Assembly: GCF_011174705.1 (NCBI RefSeq)
Contig: NZ_JAANIJ010000001.1
Coordinates: 186,001 to 250,000, forward strand
Direction: 5' to 3'
Source: Tessaracoccus coleopterorum
GTDB taxonomy: Bacteria > Actinomycetota > Actinomycetes > Propionibacteriales > Propionibacteriaceae
DNA: 64,000 bases
Positions within the stretch are counted from its first letter, which is position 1. Each line of letters starts with the position of its first letter. The notes below the pieces were generated by a model that did no database searches, was not told the origin of the DNA, and was given only the letters and a program-made list of their open reading frames with translations. The position numbers and the translations under genes are program-made. This document shows, piece after piece, positions 50,824 to 61,557 of this stretch.

Positions 50824-52648
50824 CTACTTCTTGGGCGGCTCGTTGGTGGACAGCGCCGCGACGAAGGCCTCCTGCGGCACCTCGACCCGTCCGACCATCT
50901 TCATCCGCTTCTTGCCTTCCTTCTGCTTCTCGAGCAGCTTGCGCTTGCGGGAGATGTCGCCGCCGTAACACTTGGCGAGCACGTCCTTGCGGATGGCGCG
51001 GATGGTCTCGCGCGCGATGACGCGGGAGCCGATGGCGGCCTGGATGGGCACCTCGAAGTGCTGGCGCGGGATCAGTTCCTTGAGCTTGGCCGCCATCGAC
51101 AGGCCGTAGGAGTAGGCCTTGTCCTTGTGCACGATGGCGGAGAACGCATCGACCGGCTCGCCGTGCAGAAGGATGTCGACCTTGACGAGGTCCCCGCCTC
51201 CTGGCCGTCTGCCTCGTAGTCGAGCGACGCGTAGCCCTTGGTGCGGGACTTGAGGGCATCGAAGAAGTCGAAGACGATCTCGGCCAGGGCAGCGTGTAGC
51301 GGATCTCGACCCGGTCCTCACTCAGGTAGTCGAGGCCGCGCTGGACGCCGCGGCGCGTCTGGCAGAGCTCGAGGATCGTGCCGATGTACTCGGCAGGCGC
51401 AAGGATCGTCGCCCGCACGACCGGCTCGCGCACCTCGGCGATCTTCCCTCCGGGTACTCGGACGGGTTGGTGACGTGGTGCTCCGACCCGTCCTCCATCA
51501 GGACGTCGTAGACGACGTTGGGCGCCGTCGAGATCAGGTCGAGGTTGAACTCGCGCTCGAGCCGCTCGCGGACGATCTCCATGTGGAGCAGGCCGAGGAA
51601 CCCGATGCGGAAGCCGAAGCCCAGCGCGCTGGAGCTCTCCGGCTCGTAGGTGAGCGCCGCGTCGTTGAGCTGGAGCTTCTCGAGCGCCTCGCGCAGGTCG
51701 TTGAACTGGTCACCGTCGATCGGGTAGAGGCCGGCGTAGACCATCGGGTTGGGGTGCTGGTAGCCACCGAGGTCCTGCTCGGCGGGGCGGCTCTCGAGCG
51801 TGACGGTGTCGCCGACGCGGGACTGGCGCACGTCCTTCACGCCCGTGATGAGGTAGCCGACCTCGCCGACGCCGATCGCGGTCGACTTGACCGGCTCCGG
51901 CGAGATGACGCCGATCTCGAGCAGCTCGTGGGTGGCCTTGGTCGACATCATGCGGATGCGTTCGCGGTGGTTCAGTTCACCGTCGACGACGCGCACGTAG
52001 GTGACGACGCCACGGTAGGTGTCGTAGACCGAGTCGAAGATGAGCGCCCTGGCAGGGGCGTCCGGGTCGCCGACCGGAGCCGGGATCTGGTCGACGACGG
52101 CATCGAGCAGCTCGGACACGCCGACGCCGGTCTTGCCCGACACCCGCAGCACGTCGTCGGGGTCGCAGCCGATGATGCCCGCCAGTTCCTCGGCGTACTT
52201 CTCGGGGTTCGCCCGGGCAGGTCGATCTTGTTGAGCACCGGGATGATGTGGAGGTCGGCCGCCAGCGCGAGGTACAGGTTCGCCAGCGTCTGGGCCTCGA
52301 TGCCCTGCGCCGCGTCGACGAGCAGCACCGCGCCCTCACAGGCCTGCAGCGAACGGGAGACCTCGTAGGTGAAGTCGACGTGCCCGGGGTGTCGATCATG
52401 TTGAGGACGTGGATGACCCCGTCCCTGGTCCAGGGCATCCGCACAGCCTGGGACTTGATGGTGATGCCGCGCTCACGCTCGATGTCCATCCGGTCGAGGT
52501 ACTGGGCGCGCATCTGACGCGCGTCGACGACCTCGGTGAGTTGGAGCATGCGGTCGGCAAGGGTCGACTTGCCGTGATCGATGTGGGCGATGATGCAGAA
52601 GTTGCGGATGATCGCCGGATCGGTCTTACCTGGGCGGGGAGTGGGCAT
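50824..52648 (-). CDS. lepA: Elongation factor 4 (LepA) (five frame breaks)
   Basis: Ribosome back-translocase GTPase. ATG 52648 gives [35 protein letters not shown] with the P loop, then [15 protein letters not shown] and VLNMIDTPG. After a break near 52385: [45 protein letters not shown] and, after a break near 52215, the EF-G-like domains ([61 protein letters not shown]). The C-terminal LepA-specific domain reads [38 protein letters not shown]. It ends STNEPPKK. About 615 residues. Other breaks lie near 51450, 51290 and 51195. It is divergent from rpsT. Confidence 0.96.
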
Positions 52649-52718
52649 CGTGTCCTCGGGGCTGGCGCTGTCGACCCCAAGTCTCTCACGGATTTCAGGG
52701 CCGGGCTAACCCGTGGAT

Positions 52719-52747
52719 TTGGACGCACCGGCCCGAACAGGTAAGGT
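52719..52747 (+). promoter_or_regulatory. Predicted rpsT promoter
   Basis: TTGGAC (52719-52724) and TAAGGT (52742-52747) are spaced by 17 nt. The site lies 61 bp upstream of the rpsT GTG, leaving an untranslated leader of about 55 nt. Confidence 0.6.
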
Positions 52748-52808
52748 TGATCGTCGCGTGCAAACGCATGACCGAGTCAACCAACTTTAGACAAAAGAGG
52801 CTTGCCCA

Positions 52809-53069
52809 GTGGCGAACATCAAGTCCCAGAAGAAGCGCAACAAGACCAACGAGATCGCGCGTCAGCGTAACAAGGCCGTGAAGTCTGGCCTTCGCACCCA
52901 CGTCCGCGCCGTCCGCGTGGCCGTCTCCGCCGGCGACAACGCCAAGGCCGTCGAGGCTGCCCAGGTTGCCAATCGCGCTCTGGACAAGGCCGTGAGCAAG
53001 GGTGTCATCCACAAGAACCAGGCCGCGAACCGCAAGTCGGCCATCTCCGCCGCCGTCGCCGCTCTCTGA
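52809..53069 (+). CDS. rpsT: 30S ribosomal protein S20
   Basis: Intact, 86 codons. GTG 52809 behind AAAAGAGG gives [35 protein letters not shown], the basic helical S20 start that binds 16S rRNA; it continues [37 protein letters not shown] and ends SAAVAAL. S20 normally starts with ATG or TTG; the GTG start here may limit its rate. It is a single-gene unit with its own promoter and a strong terminator, placed divergently from lepA as in most Actinomycetota. The absence of long G/C runs explains why this gene escaped frame breaks. Confidence 0.98.
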   Translation: MANIKSQKKRNKTNEIARQRNKAVKSGLRTHVRAVRVAVSAGDNAKAVEAAQVANRALDKAVSKGVIHKNQAANRKSAISAAVAAL

Positions 53070-53127
53070 GCCGGTTGACGCAGCAGCTCCCACGCTTCAG
53101 GAAGCGGTAGCTTCCACGCTTCACGAG

Positions 53128-53166
53128 AACAGCGCCTTGGCCCTCGGTCGTCAAGGCGCTGTTTTC
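53128..53166 (+). terminator. rpsT terminator
   Basis: AACAGCGCCTTG (53128-53139) pairs perfectly with CAAGGCGCTGTT (53152-53163) and is followed by T residues. A smaller stem GGAAGC-GGTA-GCTTCC lies just before it at 53099-53114. On the other strand the A-rich flank could also end holA transcripts. Confidence 0.88.
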
Positions 53167-53218
53167 TGTGCCCTCGACCGGGATCACGCGCACCCACAGC
53201 TGGCCGGCTACGACGCCG

Positions 53219-54178
53219 TCAGCGGCGGGCCAGAGCCAGCACCCCAACACCATCCGCTCCAGCGCGAACGCCGGATCGGTCGCCGCACCCTTGACCTCGG
53301 CGTCACCGACGGCGATCAGCTGGATCGCCCCGGCGATCGACGCGGGCCCCCAATACCGCGACGTGCGGGCGTATTCCTTCATCTTCCACGGCGGAAGGCC
53401 GATCTGGCGGGCCAGATCGTTGCCGCTCATCCTGCTGCCCTGCGCGTCGACGTAGCGGCCCATCCCCGGAAGGCGCCGGCCATGGCGCTGGTGACGAGCA
53501 CCGGGGCGGCCCCGTGCCGAGCGCCCACCGCAGCCGCTCCATCGCGAGGGTCGCATTGGCGGCCAGCACCGCGTCGGCGACTGCAAAGGACGTCACCTCG
53601 GCACGGCCCGCGAAGTAGCGGCGGATGAGATCCGCGTCGATCTGCCCCTGATCGGAGTCGGCCGCCAACTGTGCGACCGCCGCGGCCAGCGCACGCAGGT
53701 CATTCCCGACGGCCGCGACCAGTTCGCCTGCGGCATCCGCAGACATGCGGATCTTCAGCCGCCTCGCCTCCTCCGCCACGAACCTTGGCAGTTCCCACGG
53801 CTTGAGGCCGGCGACGGTCTCCGTGCGTACCTTCGCCTTCTTCAGCTTGTCGATCAGGCCCTTGCCCTTGTTGCCGCCCTGATGGACCAGAACGAGACAG
53901 AGGTCCGTCGGCGGGTTCTTCGCGACCTCGACGAGTTGGTCGACCACCCCAGCGGGGCAGGCGCCGACGTCTTCGATGACGGCGATGATGTCGGTGGAGA
54001 ACAGCGAACCGCCCACCACCTCGGAGAGCATGGTGTCCTCCAACTCCCCGGCGGTGATCTCGTTGAAGTCGGCCTCCGGGCGCTCGGCGCGGGCCTCCGC
54101 GACGGTGGCCGTCACGATGCGCCGCGCGAGCAGGGTCTCGGGCCCGGTGATCAGGAGCGATGATCCGAAGGCAGGCAT
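53219..54178 (-). CDS. holA: DNA polymerase III delta subunit (frame broken)
   Basis: Clamp-loader subunit that opens the sliding clamp. ATG 54178 gives MPAFGSSLLITGPETLLARRIVTATVAEARAERPEADFNEITAGEL; ATG 54199, seven codons upstream, is an alternative start. Then LFSTDIIAVIEDVGACPAGVVDQLVEVAKNPPTDLCLVLVHQGGNKGKGLIDKLKK and WELPRFVAEEARRLKIRMSADAAGELVAAVGNDLRALAAAVAQLAAD, the typical delta core. After breaks near 53510 and 53460: GNDLARQIGLPPWKMKEYART. Adding one G in the run near 53250 yields the usual short end MVLGVLALARR with stop at 53219; without it the frame would run far into the rpsT terminator. About 325 residues. comEC-comEA linkage is conserved. Confidence 0.9.
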
Positions 54179-54299
54179 GGGGTCAAGCTTGCCAGCCATG
54201 GGGGACGGTGTGGTAGTCGGGAATATCCGCGCCCGATATTGGTTGAATGTTGCATCACCGAGGCCCGGGCAACGGGCCGGCCAAGGAAAGGAGCCGCAG

Positions 54300-54641
54300 G
54301 TGACCACCCTTCTGACCTACAACCTGGGAGTCCGGGCGTTCGAGGAGCGCGACTACCGCACGGCCGTCGAGCGCTTCGCCGAGGTGCTCGAGGAGCAGCC
54401 CGGCAACAGGTCGGTGCGCGAATACCTTGCGCGGGCACACTTCCACCGTGCCTCGTTGGGGCCGGCCGAGGAGCAGTGCCGCAGGATCCTCGATCAGGAC
54501 CCGACCGACGAGTACGCCACCCTGCTGCTCGCGCGCACCCTCGAACGGCAGAACAAGATCGATGAGGCGGCCGGCGTGCGGCGCAGGCTGGCGGCCCTGA
54601 CCGGCGACCCGGCGCACCTGCGCTCCGGGAGCCTGACCTGA
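54300..54641 (+). CDS. Small tetratricopeptide-repeat protein
   Basis: Intact, 113 codons. GTG 54300 behind AAGGAAAGGAG gives VTTLLTYNLGVRAFEERDYRTAVERFAEVLEEQPGNRSVREYLARAHFHRASLGPAEEQCRRILDQDPTDEYATLLLARTLERQ. Three TPR units with the W/Y-A-P spacing (FxxxxDYxxAxxxFxxxLxxxP, then AxxxxxxxxLxxDPxDxYAxxxLA) are visible; the end is GDPAHLRSGSLT. A small scaffold for protein contacts in the cytoplasm; partners unknown. It is divergent from holA and precedes the ECF sigma gene, separated by two hairpins. Confidence 0.86.
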   Translation: MTTLLTYNLGVRAFEERDYRTAVERFAEVLEEQPGNRSVREYLARAHFHRASLGPAEEQCRRILDQDPTDEYATLLLARTLERQNKIDEAAGVRRRLAALTGDPAHLRSGSLT

Positions 54642-54662
54642 ATGCCACCTCCTGACCGGATT

Positions 54663-54692
54663 CGACCCCTGGGGCCCGGCGCCCCGGGGTCG
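54663..54692 (+). terminator. Hairpin after the TPR gene
   Basis: CGACCCC-T-GGGGC (54663-54675) pairs with GCCCCGGGGTCG (54681-54692), 12 bp with one bulged T. It lies 22 nt after the TPR stop. No T run follows. Confidence 0.6.
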
Positions 54693-54718
54693 CTCCGTTC
54701 CTCGGCGGGGATCGCGTC

Positions 54719-54750
54719 TGTAACCTTCTGCACACCTGGAAGGAGTTACA
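54719..54750 (+). promoter_or_regulatory. Imperfect stem in the leader of the ECF sigma gene
   Basis: TGTAACCTTC (54719-54728) pairs with GAAG-GA-GTTACA (54739-54750) with a 2-nt bulge. It ends 31 nt before the sigma GTG. The GTAAC within it also resembles an ECF -35 element, which would fit self-activation. Confidence 0.4.
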
Positions 54751-54781
54751 GGAGTAGGACATACGGGAAGGCGGCGCAGCC

Positions 54782-55330
54782 GTGGAGGCAGAGGGCATAC
54801 CCACAGAGGGCGAGGACGTCCCGGTGGAGTCTCTGCTGCCCGGCGACACCCATTCGGTGGTCGAACGCTACGAGTCGATGGTCTACGGCATCGCCGTGAC
54901 GCATACGCGGTGCCGCGGCGACGCAGACGACGTCTACCAGGAGGTCTTCCTCACGTACCACCGGCGTCAGCCGGAGGTCAACGATGAGCAGCACCGCAGG
55001 GCCTGGCTGATCACCACGGCGCTCACCTGCGCCCGACGGGTCCGGCTCAGCTCGTGGCGCACCCGCGTGGTGCCGCTCGACCCGGGCGACACCGCGGCCG
55101 CCCCGGAGGAATTCACTCTCGCCTCGGACGAGCAGAACGTGTTGTTCAGGGCGCTCCGCTCGCTCAGCGAGACCTACCGCACCGTGCTGTACCTGTTCTA
55201 CTTCGAGGACCTGTCCATCGCGCAGATCGCCGACCTGCTCGACCTGGGTCCAGGCACCGTGAGGGTGCGGCTTTCCCGCGGCCGCGCCCAGATGCGAGAA
55301 AAGCTCCTGGGAGGGCTGTTTGATGAATGA
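54782..55330 (+). CDS. ECF RNA polymerase sigma factor
   Basis: Intact, 182 codons. GTG 54782 gives VEAEGIPTEGEDVPVESLLPGDTHSVVERYESMVYGIAVTHTRCRGDADDVYQEVFLTYHRRQP, where sigma region 2 is the DADDVYQEVFLTYHR block. The linker holds WLITTALTCARRVRLSSWR. Region 4 is LFRALRSLSETYRTVLYLFYFEDLSIAQIADLLDLGPGTVRVRLSRGRAQMREKL. It has no C-terminal extension and ends LLGGLFDE. The stop overlaps the start of the next gene by 8 nt (ATGAATGA), so the two are translated together. The next product is membrane-anchored and is the best candidate for its anti-sigma factor or signal receptor. Confidence 0.94.
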   Translation: MEAEGIPTEGEDVPVESLLPGDTHSVVERYESMVYGIAVTHTRCRGDADDVYQEVFLTYHRRQPEVNDEQHRRAWLITTALTCARRVRLSSWRTRVVPLDPGDTAAAPEEFTLASDEQNVLFRALRSLSETYRTVLYLFYFEDLSIAQIADLLDLGPGTVRVRLSRGRAQMREKLLGGLFDE

Positions 55331-57365
55331 CAACGACATCTTCCGTGAGATCGCCGCCCAGTTGCGGCCCTCCCCGAGGTCAGGGCCGCGCTGGCGACCC
55401 GGATCGACGCGCAGCCGACCGCCTCGACCCCGAACCGGCTCCGGAGCCGCCGGTTCGGCGTCACCGTCGCCTGCCGGCCTGGGGTGCCGCCGTCGCGGCC
55501 GTGGCGCTCGCGGTGGCCGCCGCGTCCATGCCGGGTCTCCTCGGCCGGGAGGTGGGCAGCAGCGACCGGTCCCCCGGCCTGAGCGTCGCGTCCCCGCATG
55601 GGAGCCGGTACGTCGGTGGCTCGGGCGACTATGCCCGGTGTGCGGGCCGTGACCGCCGCCCCGCTGCAGAACCCGTGGGAGATCTCCTACCCGTTGAGCT
55701 TCGCGGCCGGACAGGGCAGGCTGACATCGCCGTCGGGATGCAGAGCGACAGTTGGGACACCAACGTGCAGGTCGAGGGAATCGACGAGGGCGACCTGGTC
55801 AAGAGCGACGGTCGCACGATCTTCATCGCCTCAGGCTCGACGGTCCGGCTCGTCTCGGCTGACGGCGCGGGCTCCCGGGAACTGTCGAGGATCGAGACCT
55901 CCGAACTGGCCGTGGCTAACACCGACGGCACCGTCCAGGGAGCAGTGTCCGACCTCATGCTCCACGGCACCACGCTGGTGGCACTCGTGACCGACTTCAC
56001 CCCACGGCTGGAGGCCGGGACGCCGAACCATCGACCCTTCGGGTTCACGCCCTACCTCGCCAGGGAGACGAAGGCCCTGGTGTACGACGTCTCCGACCCT
56101 GCCGCGCCCCGCTTCCTGACCTGGCTCGGGCAGAGCGGGGCCCCGTCTCCTCGCGACTGAGCGGCGACATCGTCTACCTGGTGACCAGTTACATGGTCGA
56201 CGACGCCGACGCCGTCCGGGCAGACGATCCGTCCACGTTCGTGCCGCTGGTGAGCGACGCGCTCGGGACCGCACCACTGAACGCTGCCGACATCATGCTG
56301 ATGCCGGAGCCGCAGGCGGCCGCCTTCACGGTGATCAGCAGCATCGATCTCACCGACCGGCAGCGCATCGACGCCCAGACCGTGTTCGGAGGCGCGCAGG
56401 ACGTCTACCTCACCCGGGACAGCCTCTTCCTGACCTCGCCGTCCCACGTCACCAGCCCGATCACCGACTTCCCCGACACGCGAACCCCCTTCACGAGCGT
56501 GGCGGCCACCACGGACCTGACGCGCATCGCGCTGGATGACGGCCAGCTCACCGCGGCGGCGCAGGCACGCATCCCGGCACCGTCCTGAACCAGTTCGCTC
56601 TCGACGAGTTCGGCTCACACCTGCGGGTCGCCGTCACCATGACCGGCCCCACTGCTTCCGGTTGGCTCACCAGCCCGGCGCTGCTCGTGCTCGACCAGAC
56701 CCTGGAGACGGTGGGGATGCTGCCCCAGTTGGCGGTCAACGAGTCGATCCAGTCGGTGCGGTTCTCCGGCCCGACTGCCTACGTGGTGAGCTTCCGGCAG
56801 GTCGACCCACTGTTCGCGATCGACCTGAGCGACCCGACTGCCCCGGCCATCATGAGCGAGCTCAAAATCCCGGGCTTCAGCACCTACCTCCACCCGTGGT
56901 CCGACGGGCTCCTGCTCGGCCTGGGCATCGACGGCACCGAAACCGGCCCGACGTCCGACCTGAAGCTCACCATGTTCGACACCTCCGACCCCTTCGATGT
57001 CACGGAGACGGCCACCCTCAAGGTGTCACTGAACCAGGCTGAGGCCCTCCGCAACCACAAGGCGGTGCTGATCGATGAGAAGTCGGGACTCATCGGGTTC
57101 GCCGCTTCCTCGTACGATGCCGACGCCACGGGGTGCACTACCTGGTCTACCGCTGGGACGACGGCGCCTTCAGCCTCGTGGAGGACCTGTCCGTGGACAG
57201 GGTGACCAGGGACCAGATGACCGGCCAGGTGCAGGGCGTCCGGGGCCTCACCGTCGGCAACCACCTGTACGTGGCCTCCGGCTCCGGGGTCGACGTGTAC
57301 GCCGCGGACTCCGCCCCGGCGGTGGCCTGGTGCGGGTGGCGGTCGAGCGGTTCGACGGGAGGTAG
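55323..57365 (+). CDS. Membrane-anchored beta-propeller protein next to ECF sigma (many frame breaks)
   Basis: ATG 55323 gives MNDNDIFREIAAQLRPSP, a short cytoplasmic part; after breaks near 55370 and 55480 one membrane segment follows (LPAWGAAVAAVALAVAAASM). The outer part is a large propeller of the PF09826 type: SDSWDTNVQVEGIDEGDLVKSDGRTIFIASGSTVRLV, ETKALVYDVSDPAAPRFLTWLG, SGDIVYLVTSYMVDD, TDRQRIDAQTVFGGAQDVYLTRDSLFLTSP, VVSFRQVDPLFAIDLSDPTAP and VQGVRGLTVGNHLYVASGSGVDVYAAD. Breaks also lie near 55620, 56145, 56580, 57130 and 57320. It ends VAVERFDGR. About 680 residues. The N-terminal piece could hold the sigma factor; that is inference. Confidence 0.84.
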
Positions 57366-57440
57366 GGCCTCCGGGCCCGCGGGCCCCCGGCCCGGACGGG
57401 AACACTAGACTCTCCGAGGAGACGTACTCGAAGGAGAGCA

Positions 57441-58429
57441 ATGACCACCCCAGTCCGCTTCGGCATCCTCGGAGCAGCAGGCATCACCCCCTCGTCACTG
57501 ATCAGGCCCGCCGCCGCGAACCCGGAGGTCGAGTTGGTCGCGGTGGCCGCCAGGAGCCGTTCGCGGGCCGAGGCGTTCGCTAAGGCCCACCACATCGGCC
57601 GGGTGGAGGACAACTACGAGGCTCTCCTCGCCGCCGATGACATCGACGCCATCTACATTCCGCTGCCGAACTCGGAGCACGCCAGGTGGACGGTGGCCGC
57701 GTTGGACGCCGGCAAGCATGTCCTCGTCGAGAAGCCGTTCGCATCGAACGCCGAGGAGGCCATGCGGGTAGCCGCCCGGGCCGCGCTGTCCGACAAGGTG
57801 GTGATGGAGGCCTTCCACTACCGCCATCACCCGCTCATGGCCGAGGTGCTCGGGCTCATCTCCGATGGCGCGATCGGCGACCTCGTCGACGTCAGCGCGA
57901 CATTCGACATCCAGCTGCCCGACCGAACCAACATCCGCTACATCCATGACCTCGCAGGCGGTGCAACCATGGACCTCGGCTGCTACTGCCTGCACTTCGT
58001 GCGCAGCATCGTCGGAGAGGAGCCCGAGGTCGTCTCCGGCAGTTTCCGACCCTCACCAGAGGATGACCGGATCGATGAGCGGCTCACCGCGGAGCTCCGC
58101 TTCCCGGGCGGGGTGACGGGCACCATCTCGAGCTCGCTGCTCGAGGAGGTGGAGCGCCAGTCGGCCACCATCACCGGCACCCTGGGCAGGATCAGGGTTG
58201 AGGGCTTCGTGAAGCCGCACGAGGGCAACAGCGTCACGCTGTTCACGGACGGCGACGCCACGGAGATCGAGGTGCCCCTGCACCCACGAGCTACGAATGC
58301 CAGCTCGGGGTGTTCGTCGAAGCCATCCGGGAGGGGTTGCCGGTGATCTCCGATCCTGCCGATTCGGTGCGCACCATGACCGCGATCGACGCCATGTACC
58401 GTGCGGCCGGGTTGTCGCCGCGGGTCTGA
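57441..58429 (+). CDS. Gfo/Idh/MocA-family oxidoreductase (one frame break)
   Basis: NAD(P)-dependent dehydrogenase acting on a sugar or related polyol. ATG 57441 behind GAAGGAGAGC gives MTTPVRFGILGAAGITPSSLIRPAAANPEVELVAVAARS, a Rossmann start. Then DAIYIPLPNSEHARWTVAALDAGKHVLVEKPFASNAEEA with the EKP motif, VVMEAFHYRHHPLMAEVLGLI, and IHDLAGGATMDLGCYCLHFVRSIVGEEP with the catalytic GGxxxDxGxYxxH pattern. After one missing C near 58285: SYECQLGVFVEAIREGLPVISDPADSVRTMTAIDAMYRAAGLSPRV. About 330 residues. It stands alone between the propeller gene and convergent comEC. The substrate is unknown. Confidence 0.93.
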
Positions 58430-58438
58430 CCGGCGAGT

Positions 58439-60731
58439 TCACCTCCTCTCGGTCGTCACCGTCAGCCCGTCATCGGTACGGGCGACGGCGACGGCCCCCT
58501 GCCGGTCGGTGCGCGCCACCGCCATGCCCAACCCGGTGGCCAGGTCGAGGGCCGCCTGCGCCGGATGGCCGTACCCGTTGTCCTGCCCCGCACTCGCGAC
58601 CGCGAGGGAGGCTCCGCAGGCCCGGAAGAACCGCTCCTCCTGACGGGCCGAACCGTGATGGGGCAGCTTCAGCACCGCCACCGACAGGTCGAGCCCGAGG
58701 CGTCGGGCGGACCGCAGTGCGCGCGCCTGGCCCGACGGCTCCGCGTCCCCGGCCAGCATCACGCGCACCCCGCCGACCTCCGCGATCCCCACGACCGAGG
58801 CGTCGTTCTCGGGTGAGCCCTCCGCGTCCGTCAGCTCAGTGGCCCGGTTCTGTGGTTGCGGGGCCGACACCGTGACCCACCGTGCCTCGCCCGCCGCGAC
58901 CTCCTCTCCCTCCACGGCAGAACGCAGTTCGCCTCCCACCCGCCTCACGGCATCGGCCAGCCAACGCGGCGGGTCACCGCCACGCACCAGTACCAGAGAT
59001 GGGGAGAACCTGTCGATCAGCGCCGGCGCGCCACCCGTGTGGTCGGCGTGGTAGTGCGTCAGCACGAACATCGGCACCTCCCGGACGCCGAGGTCGGACA
59101 GGCAGCCAAGCAGATCCACGGCATCAGGCCCGGAGTCGACCACCACCGCGGCCCCGGCCCTGCCCGGATCACCGTCGCGTCGCCCTGCCCCACGTCGCAG
59201 AAGACCACCTCCCACGGGCCCGGCCAGCCGAGCGACACCGGCCGCACCAGCGCCGACGCCACCATCACCACCACGAACGCGACCCCACCGAGTGGGGTTC
59301 GCAGGAGCCACACCAGCCCGAACCCGAGCAGCACCACCGCCACCGTCAGCACCGTGACACCAACCGCTCCCGTGGGCCACCCCGGGTCGCAGAAGGCACC
59401 GCGGCCCCGGCCCGCGCCACCCACAGGATCGGCTGCGCACACCAGCCCGCCACCCACCCCGGCACGACCGCGACCACCGGCAGCCCACTCAGGACGGCGG
59501 CGCTCAGCCCGACCACCGTGGTCGGCCCCACGAACGGCGCCGCGACGACGTTGGCCGCGACCCCACGACCGAGACCTCCTCGCTGATGGCCGTCACGATC
59601 GGCTGCGTCGCGAGCTGGGCCGCCAACGTCACCGACAGGGCGTCCGCCACCCACCGCGGGCACCACCGGAGCAGGGCCGCGCGGAAGACGGGGCCGATCA
59701 GCACGATCCCCGCGCAGGCACACACCGACAGGGCGAAGCCGACCGATCGCGAGAGCCACGGATCGCACCACACCAGCAACGTCACCGCGAGGCACAGCGA
59801 TCCCGTGCTCCTGCTCCCCGAGCCGATCCCGGTCGCCGCCAGCGCCACCAGCCCATCGCGGTGGCCCGCAACACCGAAGGCTCCTGGCCGCACACCAGCA
59901 CGAACAGCCCCACACCACCGACCGCGGCCACCCTCACCCACCAACCCCGCACCCCCACCGCCCGCACGAACGCGAGCAGCACGCCGAGCATCAGCGTCAG
60001 ATTCGCGCCGCTGACCGCCATCAGGTGGGTCAGGCCGGTGGCCCGGAAGTCGGCCTTCATGTCGTCGTCGACGCGGCTGGTGTCGCCGACAACGAGGGAC
60101 GGCACCAGCGCGGCCTGATCGGGCGGCGAGTGGCTGACGGCATCGCGGAGCCCCGCCCGCATCGAGTTGGCCAGGGCACGGAGCGGGCCCGGGCCCCCGT
60201 GCGGCGGGCCACGGCCCGCAGTGACAACACGGCGGCCTCCGGATCCGCCGGGTCGGGCGTGCCGAGCCTGGCCCGCCCTCGTATCGGGATCCCGGTTCGA
60301 GGGCCGCCAACTGTCCGCCCAGGCTGCCGCTTGCCAGCACCACCACCGGCACCGCGGCCCGGACCTGGATCCCCGTGACTCCACCCGCAGCAGCCGCGCC
60401 GGCGCCACCACGACGCGGGCGCCGGGTACCGGCTCCGCGAGCACCTCGAACTCCACCGTCGCCACCGCTCCCGCGGCAGCGAGCCCCGCCACCGGAGACG
60501 TGTGGAGCTGCCAGGAGCGGGTTCCGGCGGCGAGCAGGGTGACGGCCAGGACGGCGAGCACCATGGCGACCCAGATCCGCCCGGCCCGCCAGGCGATGAC
60601 GGCCAGCAGCGCGACCCCGACCAGGCCCGCCATCCAACCGGCCCGTTCCGGCGCCCAGCCGGAGGTTCCGATCCACGCGGCCGCCCACGCGGCGGCCGCG
60701 ATGGGACGAGGCGGAGGTCGTGGCGTCTCAT
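58439..60731 (-). CDS. comEC: DNA internalisation protein ComEC/Rec2 (many frame breaks)
   Basis: Membrane channel for single-stranded DNA uptake, about 764 residues. ATG 60731 overlaps the comEA stop (ATGA) and gives MRRHDLRLVPS; after a break come WAAAWIGTSGWAPERAGWMAGLVGVALLAVIAWRAGRIWVAMVLAVLAVTLLAAGTRSWQLH. The competence domain includes ATGLTHLMAVSGANLTLMLGVLLAFVRAVGVRGWWVRVA. The C-terminal MBL domain is in one frame: VPMFVLTHYHADHTGGAPALI, NDASVVGIAEVGGVRVMLAGDAEPSG and VAVLKLPHHGSARQEERFFRACGASLAVASAG. It ends TTERR. Breaks are frequent because of long G/C runs. comEA-comEC is the standard actinobacterial pair; natural competence itself is not shown. Confidence 0.92.
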
Positions 60732-61515
60732 GTCGTCACCAGCGGGGCGAGCTTCTCGAGGGTCCTCGGGCCGATACCGGCGATCTCCTGCAACTCGTCG
60801 ACCGCGGTGAACGGGCCGTTCTCCTCCCGCCAGGCGAGGATCGCCGCAGCGGTCACCGGCCCGATCCCAGGCAGCGCCTCGAGCTGCCCCTGGGTGGCGG
60901 TGTTGAGGTTCAGGGGCCGCCCGACCCCTCACCGGTCGCGCCCCCGACGGGCGTCGAGATTGTTCCCTCCGGCGCGTCCCCGACCCGATGAGGATCTGCA
61001 TGCCGTCGCCGACCGGGCCGCCAGGTTCAGCTGGGCGGGGTCGGCGTCCGCCGCGAGCCCCCGGCTGCCGCGATCGCGTCGCGGACGATCGACCCGGCCG
61101 GAAGCACGACCACCCGGGGGACACGACCGACCCCGCCACGTGGACCCGCACCGTGGGCGCCGGCGTCGGGGACTCCGGGCGTGGTGGGGCCGACGTCACC
61201 GCCACGGGCGCGATGGGCACCTGGGTGGCGGAGCTCTGGCTGAGGGCGAACACCGTCACGGCGGCCGCCGCCACCAGCAGCACGGCCACGACGAGGGCGT
61301 GTTTCAGGGTGATCGCGTGGGCGGCACGGAGACCACGCGCGAGCGGCGGCTCCGCGGTGTCGGCCGGTGCCCCGGGAACGGTCGCGGCCGGGGCCCCTGC
61401 GCGGCGCCACCCTCCTCCCGGCGCGCCTCGGACGCCCGTCGCGGCGCACCCAGAGGGGCCGCCCGGCGCTGATGAACGCGAGCCGCGCCCTCGCCACTTC
61501 CTCGGACTCCTGCAT
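60728..61515 (-). CDS. comEA: ComEA-family DNA-binding protein (several frame breaks)
   Basis: ATG 61515, 9 nt after GGAAA, gives MQESEEVARARLAFISAGRPLW. After breaks, one membrane segment follows: AHAITLKHALVVAVLLVAAAAVTVFAL, then an outer SLBB domain TVRVHVAGSVVSPGV with VVVLPAGSIVRDAIAAAGG, and the tandem helix-hairpin-helix LNLNTATQGQLEALPGIGPVTAAAILAWREENGPFTAVDELQEIAGIGPRTLEKLAPLVTT. The last part binds double-stranded DNA at the cell surface and passes it to ComEC. About 262 residues. The stop overlaps the comEC start. A duplicated 18-bp element lies 42 bp upstream. Confidence 0.92.
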
Positions 61516-61557
61516 GCCCGACACTTTCCGGCGGCGCGACGGGAAAGCTGCACGGAA

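Noticed and set aside
58866..60118. Plus-strand open frame of 420 codons
   Set aside because: It lies opposite comEC, is dominated by Pro, Arg, Thr and Ala, and has no domain.
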